Both the position numbers and the translations under genes were made by a program. The notes under the pieces were generated by a model. The model was not told the origin of the DNA. It was given only the letters and a program-made list of their open reading frames with translations, and did no database searches. A stretch of DNA of 64,000 nt, taken from Azorhizobium oxalatiphilum (GTDB lineage: Bacteria > Pseudomonadota > Alphaproteobacteria > Rhizobiales > Xanthobacteraceae). The stretch lies in the NCBI RefSeq assembly GCF_014635325.1, contig NZ_BMCT01000001.1:1703743-1767742 (forward strand). The letters run 5' to 3'. Positions 58,096-64,000 of the stretch are shown piece by piece (position 1 is the first letter of the stretch; each line of letters starts with the position of its first letter).

Positions 58096-59733
58096 TCAGG
58101 CCAGGTCGCGGCGCAGCTGATCGCCGATGCGCACGCTAAGCGCGGCCCCGGTGAGCGTCGGGTTCACGCAGGACGAGGACGACATGACGCTCGTGCCCGC
58201 GATGAACAGATTGGGATGGTCGTGGGTGCGGCAGTCGCGATCCACCACCGAGGTCTTCGGGTCGTCGCCCATGATGGTGGTGCCCATGATGTGCTGACGG
58301 TTCTGCCACTTCACGTCCGTGGACACGATGTCGGCGTCCAGCAGTCGCGCGATATCCGCAAAATCCTTCAGCGCGCGGTCGCGGCCGGCGTTCCAATAGT
58401 CCGTCACGCTGTAATAGATGGACGGCACGGGGATGCCGAGGGCGTCCTTCTTGCTCTCGCTCGGCAGCACCCGGTTCTCCGGCAGCGGCAGGGTTTCGAA
58501 ATCCACCGCCCAGTTGAGCGAGCGGGCGGACTGGCGACGGATCTCGGCGTCGAGCTTGGAGCCCAGCACGCCCTTCTTGATCAGCCCTTCCGTCATCTGT
58601 GCCGTGGGCACGGTGTTGCGGACCTTGATCTTGTAGCTGGGATAGTCCTTGCGGAATTCGCCGTCGCGCTGGTTCAGATAGACGAGAAGCTGGGTGGGGC
58701 CTTCGCCCGGCCAGTAATCCTCCTTCGTCATCACATTCATGCTGATGCCGGTGTGGTCCATCAGGTTGCGGCCGACCTGATCGGACGAATTGGCGATCCC
58801 GTTCGGATAGCGCGCGGACTTCGATAGAAGCAGCAGCTTGGGCGACTCGATGCCGTAGGCGGCCAGCACGTAAGAGCGGGCCGTGAGTTTGTGCTCGCTA
58901 TTGTCCGGGCGCTTGTACCAGATGGCGGTGATCTTGCCGTCGTCGGCGGCCTCGATCTTGTAGACGACAGAGTTGGTCAGCACCTGCGCGCCGTGCTTCT
59001 CGGCTTCGTCGATATGCATGGAGCCGTCATACTTGGCGGCGATGGGGCATACCGGATTGCAATTGTTGTTGCCGGCGCAGGCCGGGCGCAGGCCGTAGGG
59101 GCTGGTGGCGCGTCCGTTCGGCTCCAGGATGGGATTGAAGCCGCCCTCGGCAAGCTTGCCGGTGAGCTGGTTGAAGAAGTAGCTCGGCTTCAGGCCTCGC
59201 ATGGGATAGGGGATGGAGCGCGGCGGGAAGGCTGCGCCGCCATGTCCGCTCTCGTCCTGCCCGTCCACGCCGCTGACGCCCAGCTCCTGTTCCGCGCGGG
59301 CATAATAAGGCTCCAGCTCATCATAGCTGATCGGCCAGTCACGACCGCGCCCATAAAGCGATTTCAGGCGGAAGTCGTTGGGCAGCATGCGCCACAGCGA
59401 GGAGCCGAAGTGCCAGGTGGTGCCGCCCACCACGCGCAGGTAGGAGGTGTTGTAGCGCACCGGTCCCACCTGCTGGAGATAGTCGCCATAGGTGGAAGGC
59501 GAATGCGGCAGGCTGGGGAAGGGCGAGCCCGCGCCCTGCAGCTTGGCATTTGCCAGCGAAAGCTTCACCGGCGCGTTGCGGAAGCGCTCCACGATGTCGC
59601 GACGATCCACCCGCGGGCCGGATTCCAGCACGATCACCTTCTTGCCGGCCTTCGCGAGATTGGCGGCAACGATGCCGCCCATCACGCCCGAGCCGATGAC
59701 GATCAGATCCGCATCGAATGCGTCACTTGCCAT
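58096..59733 (-). CDS. GMC-family FAD dehydrogenase, large subunit (gluconate/sorbitol/alcohol type)
   Basis: A 545-residue flavoprotein. The FAD dinucleotide motif G-S-G-V-M-G-G is at about residues 15-21, followed by E-S-G-P-R-V. The G-G-T-T-W-H-F-G-S segment is at about 110-118, and the C-terminal GMC motif N-P-T-L-T-G-A-A-L is near the end. A cluster C-A-G-N-N-N-C-N-P-V-C could bind an Fe-S cluster, as in some fructose dehydrogenases. ATG 59733 was chosen (MASDAF); no signal peptide, so export likely depends on the Tat-carrying small subunit. Substrate unknown. Confidence 0.88.
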   Translation of the reverse strand: MASDAFDADLIVIGSGVMGGIVAANLAKAGKKVIVLESGPRVDRRDIVERFRNAPVKLSLANAKLQGAGSPFPSLPHSPSTYGDYLQQVGPVRYNTSYLRVVGGTTWHFGSSLWRMLPNDFRLKSLYGRGRDWPISYDELEPYYARAEQELGVSGVDGQDESGHGGAAFPPRSIPYPMRGLKPSYFFNQLTGKLAEGGFNPILEPNGRATSPYGLRPACAGNNNCNPVCPIAAKYDGSMHIDEAEKHGAQVLTNSVVYKIEAADDGKITAIWYKRPDNSEHKLTARSYVLAAYGIESPKLLLLSKSARYPNGIANSSDQVGRNLMDHTGISMNVMTKEDYWPGEGPTQLLVYLNQRDGEFRKDYPSYKIKVRNTVPTAQMTEGLIKKGVLGSKLDAEIRRQSARSLNWAVDFETLPLPENRVLPSESKKDALGIPVPSIYYSVTDYWNAGRDRALKDFADIARLLDADIVSTDVKWQNRQHIMGTTIMGDDPKTSVVDRDCRTHDHPNLFIAGTSVMSSSSCVNPTLTGAALSVRIGDQLRRDLA

Positions 59734-59764
59734 TGTCTTGTTCCTGTCAGCAGTTCGTGCGGCG

Positions 59765-60286
59765 TCAGCTCTTGGCGTCGGGCTTGGGGCCCCAGGCATC
59801 GGGGCCGGGGCCATAGGTCGGGATGGCGAGGATGCCCTGCGTTGGCCGGTACATCAGAGCGTCCGCATAAGCGATCAGCTCGGCGTCCTCCGGCTCGCCC
59901 ACCACGCCGAGATACCAGGCGGAGATGATCTTGGTGCCTGTGGCCATCAGCGTCTTGTCGGTGCCGGGCAGTGCGAGGAAAGCGTCCATGTCCGCGGCCC
60001 CGGCCGTGGTGATGATCTGCCGGATCGCCGCCACGTGGGACATCAGGTCAGGATTGCGCTTCTCCAGCGCGGCGAGGTAGCGCGCACCCAGCACTGGGTC
60101 GAGCTTGTGGCCGGTGAGGAATTCCGACAGCGACAGGAAGTTCTGTGCCTTGGCGTCCTGCGCGGCGAGCGCGGGCAGGGGGGCGGCGGCCGTGCCGGCA
60201 AGCGCGGCAACGCCCACAGCGGCGGTGGTGCGCAGCAGGTCACGGCGGCTGAGGCCTGCGCCTGTGGAGGTCAGATCGAATGGCAT
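59765..60286 (-). CDS. Membrane dehydrogenase small subunit (gluconate 2-dehydrogenase subunit 3 / FAD-SLDH type), Tat-exported
   Basis: A 173-residue protein with a Tat signal peptide (S-R-R-D-L-L-R near residue 14, then a hydrophobic stretch to about 42 ending A-L-A-A). The mature domain (L-S-E-F-L-T-G-H-K-L-D-P and W-Y-L-G-V-V-G) matches small subunits of sorbitol and fructose dehydrogenases. These subunits carry the folded flavoprotein across the membrane. ATG 60286. Lies between the large subunit and the cytochrome, the standard order in reverse. Confidence 0.87.
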   Translation of the reverse strand: MPFDLTSTGAGLSRRDLLRTTAAVGVAALAGTAAAPLPALAAQDAKAQNFLSLSEFLTGHKLDPVLGARYLAALEKRNPDLMSHVAAIRQIITTAGAADMDAFLALPGTDKTLMATGTKIISAWYLGVVGEPEDAELIAYADALMYRPTQGILAIPTYGPGPDAWGPKPDAKS

Positions 60287-60308
60287 CTCGGCTCTCCTTC
60301 CGGAGCAA

Positions 60309-61817
60309 TCAATGCGAGGAGGGGGAGGCCGCGCCGGGCGCGGCGGGGCGGGCACCGCGGGACAGGCGCAGCAGGCCGATGAACAGCAGCAGCACGATCA
60401 CCACCGCGACCGCGCCGGGCAGAGCGTAGGGTGCGAGCTTGGCGAGCAGCGGCTTCTCGCCGCCCTCGCGGGCCTTGGCCACGTCGGCAGCTGTCACTTT
60501 CAGGGCGGGATTGCCATAGTGAGCAAGAACATAATTGCTTACGTCGGCGATATCCTGGTCCGAAAGCCGGTCGGTATAGAAGGCACCGGGGCCGAAGCCG
60601 GGCATGAAGGCAGTCTTGTCGCCCACTGTACGGCGCACGCCGAACAGGACGGTCGCGATGAGATTGTCTGCATTGCCCGCGCCGGTGGCGGTGTTGTTGA
60701 ACAGGGACGGATAGGCGGAATTGCCTTGGCCATTGAGCTGGTGACAGGCGGCGCAAGTGCCGCTGAACACGCGGAATCCGTTCTCGTTCGGCGCTTCGCC
60801 GGGCAGGCCGCGCAGGGTCAATTCGGCCACGGAAGCCTTGCCGAAGTCGTAACGGGGCTTCGTCTCGCCGGCGATGGGCCGGGTGCCGCGCAGATAGACC
60901 ACCAGAGCCTTAAGGTCGGCATCGTTCAGATGCTGGAGGCTGTTCTCCACCGCCTCGGCCATGGGGCCGGCAGCCTGCGCCTTGCCGGCCACGTGTCCGG
61001 TGCGCAGATAGGCGATCAGTTCGTCATCGGACCAGCCGCCGATGCCGGCGGTGCGGTCGGAGGTGATGTTGGGCGCATACCAGGCGCCGAGCGAACCGCC
61101 GCCCAGCGATTGGCCATGGTCTTCCGCCATGAACAGGTTGCGCGGTGTGTGGCAGGTGCTGCAATGGGCTAGGGCCTCGGCCAGATACGCGCCGCGATTC
61201 CAGTCGGCGGGCTTCGAGGGATCGGGCTTGAAAGGCGTGGTGTCGAGGAACAGCAGGTTCCACACCGCCATGGAAGCGCGGATGCTGAAGGGGAAAGGCA
61301 ACGCGGTTTTGGGCGGGGTGCTCTCGGCCGGCTTCACCTCATGCATGAGGTAGGCATAGATGGCCTTGAGATCGGCGTCCGACATCTTGGCATAGGCCGT
61401 ATAGGGCATGGCCGGATAGAGATGCGTGCCGTCCTTGGCCACGCCATCTCGCACGGCGCGGGCGAAGTCCGCCTCGGAGTAGCTGCCGATGCCGTTTGCC
61501 TTCGAGGGCGTGATGTTGGTGGAGACGATCTTGCCGAGCGGAGAATCAATACCGTATCCACCGGCGAAGGGAACGCCGCCATGGGGGGCGGTGTGGCAAG
61601 CTGCGCAGTCGGCAGCGGTCGCCAGATAGCGGCCCTTGGCGATCAGATCCGCATCCGCGGCCGGAGCGCTCTGGGCCAACGCCGTGCCTGCGCTCCCAAG
61701 CAGGAGGCCCGCCATCAGCAAGGCCGCTTTGCCGGAACTCCGCCAGTTGGGGAAAAGGGAGGCGATGGGCGTGCGAGCGGGCTCGCCGTTGCGCAAGGGC
61801 ATGCGGCTGACTTTCAT
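60309..61817 (-). CDS. Three-haem c-type cytochrome, dehydrogenase electron-transfer subunit
   Basis: A 502-residue membrane cytochrome with three haem sites: C-A-A-C-H, C-S-T-C-H and C-A-A-C-H. A cleavable or anchoring N-terminal segment (L-L-M-A-G-L-L-L-G-S) precedes them and a C-terminal membrane helix (V-A-V-V-I-V-L-L-L-F-I-G-L-L) anchors it. It passes electrons from the flavoprotein to ubiquinone in such periplasmic dehydrogenases. ATG 61817 (MKVSRM) was chosen; 61802 is the alternative. Confidence 0.9.
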   Translation of the reverse strand: MKVSRMPLRNGEPARTPIASLFPNWRSSGKAALLMAGLLLGSAGTALAQSAPAADADLIAKGRYLATAADCAACHTAPHGGVPFAGGYGIDSPLGKIVSTNITPSKANGIGSYSEADFARAVRDGVAKDGTHLYPAMPYTAYAKMSDADLKAIYAYLMHEVKPAESTPPKTALPFPFSIRASMAVWNLLFLDTTPFKPDPSKPADWNRGAYLAEALAHCSTCHTPRNLFMAEDHGQSLGGGSLGAWYAPNITSDRTAGIGGWSDDELIAYLRTGHVAGKAQAAGPMAEAVENSLQHLNDADLKALVVYLRGTRPIAGETKPRYDFGKASVAELTLRGLPGEAPNENGFRVFSGTCAACHQLNGQGNSAYPSLFNNTATGAGNADNLIATVLFGVRRTVGDKTAFMPGFGPGAFYTDRLSDQDIADVSNYVLAHYGNPALKVTAADVAKAREGGEKPLLAKLAPYALPGAVAVVIVLLLFIGLLRLSRGARPAAPGAASPSSH

Positions 61818-62126
61818 CGATCGTGAACGGTGTCGTCGGGCCGCATACCGACGCCACGCATGATCTGTGCAAAAGCCGTGCGCCCTCGGACAGGGCGGAT
61901 ACAAGCCGATGCCGGCTCTCATCTCTTGTCGGAAAACACGGAATTCGAGTGTTTTGAACGACAGGCGGGGAGCTGCCTACAAAGCGTCAGTATGCCGCAT
62001 CAGCGACATTGCGCCTCATAGCTGTTCCAATGTGGCTTTGAAAATCAGTTCATTCTAGAAGCAGCTTTCACATAATGTGAAGGCTTGCGCCGTGCATCCG
62101 ATTTCGTTCTCCGAAGCCCGCCTCCC
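61818..62126. other. Divergent region between cytochrome and LysR genes
   Basis: About 310 bases. Promoters of the dehydrogenase operon (leftward) and the LysR gene (rightward) must be here. It holds the palindrome at 62067-62081; no other feature seen. Confidence 0.5.
62067..62081. promoter_or_regulatory. LysR-type binding box
   Basis: Perfect palindrome TTCACATAATGTGAA with the T-N11-A core, 45 bases upstream of the LysR start and in the region shared with the dehydrogenase operon. Confidence 0.65.
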
Positions 62127-63050
62127 ATGAGATTTGACCTCACCGACCTGCGCATCTTCCTTTCCGCCCTCGACAGCGGCAGCCTCACCGCGTCGGCGGC
62201 GGAGAACAATGTGGTTGTCGCGGCGGTGAGCGCCCGCATCAAGCGGCTCGAGGCGGCGTTCGGGCTGGAGCTATTCGAGCGCACGGGGCGTGGCATCCGG
62301 CCCACCATGGCGGGGGATATGTTCGCCCGCCGCGCCCGGGTCATCGTGGATGATGCCCGCCGTGCCGAAGCCGAATTGCAGGAATTCGCGGATGGGCGCA
62401 GCGGCCATGTACGGCTTCTGTCCAACACCAACATGCTGGCCGAGCATATGCCGCAGGCGCTGGGGGCATTTCTGGCGGCGCATCCCGACATCCGGGTGAG
62501 CGTGCAGGATCGGCCGAGCCTGGAGGTGGTGAGCCTGCTGAAGACGGGGGAGGCGGACATGGGGATCGTGGCCGTGCCCGTGGACATGACGGGTCTGGAG
62601 CGCGTGCCTTTCGTATCGGATAGACTCGTGCTCGCTGTGCCGCACGGCTTTGCTCATGATGATGGTGAGATCGCATTTTCCCGTATTCTGGATCTCAACT
62701 TCATCGGCCTTCAGGACACGGCGGCCCTCACCCAGTTTCTGCGGCGCATCGCCAAGGAGATTGGGCGGCCCCTCACCTTCCGCATGCAAATGAACAGTTT
62801 TGAAGAGGTTTGCCGCATGGTGGAGGCGGGGGCGGGCGTGGCGGTCATTCCCGAAAGCGCCGCGCGTCGCTACCCCGCCTTCATGGCTATCCGCGCGCTC
62901 GCCATCAGCGATGCCTGGGCAGAGCGCGAGCTTTATCTGTGCGCACGCAACGTGCAGCAGCTTCCCGGCTTTGCGCAGGTCCTGTTCCACCATCTGGTGG
63001 CCTATGTGGCGCAGCGCGCACGGGATGCGGAGGTTTTCGGCGGTGCTTGA
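62127..63050 (+). CDS. LysR-family regulator
   Basis: A 307-residue regulator. The helix-turn-helix is at about residues 17-38 (S-L-T-A-S-A-A-E-N-N-V-V-V-A-A-V-S-A-R), followed by the effector domain from about 90. The recognition helix contains A-A-V-S-A-R in place of the usual P-A-x-S-x. ATG 62127. The box upstream and divergent arrangement indicate control of the membrane dehydrogenase operon and of itself. Coupled to the following membrane protein by an 8-base overlap. Confidence 0.88.
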   Translation: MRFDLTDLRIFLSALDSGSLTASAAENNVVVAAVSARIKRLEAAFGLELFERTGRGIRPTMAGDMFARRARVIVDDARRAEAELQEFADGRSGHVRLLSNTNMLAEHMPQALGAFLAAHPDIRVSVQDRPSLEVVSLLKTGEADMGIVAVPVDMTGLERVPFVSDRLVLAVPHGFAHDDGEIAFSRILDLNFIGLQDTAALTQFLRRIAKEIGRPLTFRMQMNSFEEVCRMVEAGAGVAVIPESAARRYPAFMAIRALAISDAWAERELYLCARNVQQLPGFAQVLFHHLVAYVAQRARDAEVFGGA

Positions 63051-63480
63051 TCTTGCCGTTTATGGGGGGCTCTTCGCCACGGCGCTGGTTGCGGCAACCA
63101 TATTGCCGATGCAGTCGGAAGCCGTGCTTGTGGGCCTCATTCTCAGCGGGGCCTATCCAGTCTGGCTGCTGGTGCTGGTTGCGAGCCTCGGTAACATCCT
63201 TGGTTCGGTGCTCAACTGGCTTCTGGGGCGGGGGATCGAGCGCTTTCGGGACCGCAAATGGTTTCCCGCGAGCCCGGCGGCGCTGGAACGGGCACAGCGT
63301 TGGTATCGGCTCTACGGCCGCTGGTCTCTGCTTTTGAGCTGGGCACCGGTGATCGGCGATCCCATCACCGTCGTCGCCGGCATCCTGCGCGAGCCGTTTC
63401 CCGTCTTCCTGCTGCTGGTCACGCTCGCGAAGGTGGGCCGCTATCTGGTGCTGGCCGCGGTGACGCTCAACCTCCTCTGA
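63043..63480 (+). CDS. YqaA/DedA-like small membrane protein
   Basis: A 145-residue protein with three to four membrane segments (about residues 5-22, 30-55, 100-118, 125-143). It has the G-L-x-L-S-G-A-Y-P and G-N-I-L-G-S-V-L-N-W-L-L-G-R-G motifs of the YqaA branch of the SNARE-associated (DedA) family. GTG 63043 was chosen as the start. Relatives are thought to transport or flip lipids, but YqaA itself is unassigned. Confidence 0.75.
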   Translation: MLDLAVYGGLFATALVAATILPMQSEAVLVGLILSGAYPVWLLVLVASLGNILGSVLNWLLGRGIERFRDRKWFPASPAALERAQRWYRLYGRWSLLLSWAPVIGDPITVVAGILREPFPVFLLLVTLAKVGRYLVLAAVTLNLL

Positions 63481-63486
63481 TGCGCT

Positions 63487-64000
63487 TCAGCCGGGTCGTT
63501 GATCGAGCACATGCCCCGGCGCAAGCGCGACGAAGTTGTCGTCCGGGATGGTAGCAGCACGCAGGGCCTGCGCCAGCGCTTCCACGGGGGCTTCACGAGA
63601 CTCATCCGTGAGCTGGAATGTGCCCCAATGGATGCCGCCCGCAAGCTTGGCGCCCACATCCAGAAAGATCTGCACCGCCTCGGCGGGATTGATATGCTGG
63701 GGCTGCATGAACCAGCGCGGCTCATAGGCTCCGATGGGAATGAGCGCGAGGTCCGGTGCGCCATGCGCGGCGCGGATGTCCCTGAAGATGCTGCCGTCAC
63801 CATAGCCGGTATCGCCCGCAAACCAGACAAGACCCAGGGCTGTCCTGATCACATAACCGCACCAAAGTGCCATGCGTCGGTCCTTGAGCGAGCGGGCGGA
63901 CCAGTGGTTGGCGGGCACGAGCGTGGCGGTCGCCGTGGAGCTGAGCGACACTTCAGTGCCCCAGTCGCCGATGGAGATGCGGGCGTCCGGCGCGACCTTC
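63487..64000 (-). CDS. Metallo-beta-lactamase-fold hydrolase (NAPE-PLD-like, COG2220), 5' end beyond window
   Basis: The C-terminal 170 residues of a hydrolase whose start lies beyond position 64000, as the frame is open to the edge. Visible motifs: V-P-A-N-H-W (metal His), F-A-G-D-T-G-Y (metal Asp), L-A-L-I-P-I-G-A-Y-E-P-R near the middle, and H-W-G-T-F (last metal His). This fits the NAPE-PLD-like hydrolases that cleave phosphodiesters or act on lactones. Convergent with the YqaA-like gene. Confidence 0.85.
   Translation of the reverse strand, partial: KVAPDARISIGDWGTEVSLSSTATATLVPANHWSARSLKDRRMALWCGYVIRTALGLVWFAGDTGYGDGSIFRDIRAAHGAPDLALIPIGAYEPRWFMQPQHINPAEAVQIFLDVGAKLAGGIHWGTFQLTDESREAPVEALAQALRAATIPDDNFVALAPGHVLDQRPG

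Overview
The window is one continuous high-GC stretch of an alphaproteobacterial chromosome, most likely Hyphomicrobiales and possibly Xanthobacteraceae. This rests on gene content rather than a database match: yajC-secD-secF followed by Mth938-like and phytoene-synthase-like genes, TrmFO rather than Gid/TrmA-type context, a DUF1127 peptide, LexA boxes of the alphaproteobacterial GTTC-N7-GTTC type, and split pca genes. About one third is accessory DNA (1-22 kb) and the rest is chromosomal core mixed with catabolic clusters.

Region 1, 1-15.3 kb: late genes of a Mu-like contractile-tail prophage, entering from the left edge. The order is sheath, tube, frameshifted tail assembly chaperone, tape measure, gpN (split in two), gpP hub, gp45 spike, gp46, gp47 (baseplate J), gp48, glycine-rich tail fibre, DUF4376 protein and a large putative fibre or lectin protein. 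A lysis cassette (endolysin, two putative holins, further membrane proteins) follows. A small secreted-protein gene sits backwards between tape measure and gpN, as a moron would. No integrase, transposase, head or terminase genes are in view.

Region 2, 15.3-22.1 kb: accessory border. It holds an SRAP (YedK/HMCES) gene, a LexA box in front of three small genes (two encoding related zinc-ribbon-like proteins), a low-GC two-gene module of unknown function (soluble protein plus multi-spanning membrane protein), several small hypothetical genes, and an HExxH metallopeptidase that ends in a CaaX-like motif.

Region 3, 22.1-45 kb: first a LysR-controlled oxidation cluster (beta-hydroxyacid dehydrogenase, aldehyde dehydrogenase, DUF3100 membrane protein) and an aldo/keto reductase. 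The operon cobS - DUF1289 - retropepsin-like protease - CDF-like protein follows. Then come yajC-secD-secF with two genes resembling mitochondrial complex I assembly factors, a globin-coupled chemoreceptor, a kinase-like fusion protein, trmFO, DUF1127, and divergent uvrA/ssb with two perfect LexA boxes between them.

Region 4, 45-64 kb: catabolism. A TctC-type binding protein and a chemoreceptor flank a six-gene leftward operon (two alpha/beta hydrolases, an EthD-like protein, a CMD/AhpD-like protein, an SDR, an amidohydrolase) with a divergent LysR gene whose start codon appears to be ATC. Next are an IclR regulator with a clear inverted-repeat operator and pcaI-pcaJ-pcaF, which finish the beta-ketoadipate pathway to succinyl-CoA and acetyl-CoA. 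A three-component membrane dehydrogenase (GMC flavoprotein, Tat-exported small subunit, three-haem cytochrome c), another LysR with a palindromic box, a YqaA-like membrane protein and a partial metallo-beta-lactamase-fold hydrolase complete the window. No rRNA, tRNA, CRISPR array or insertion sequence was recognised.
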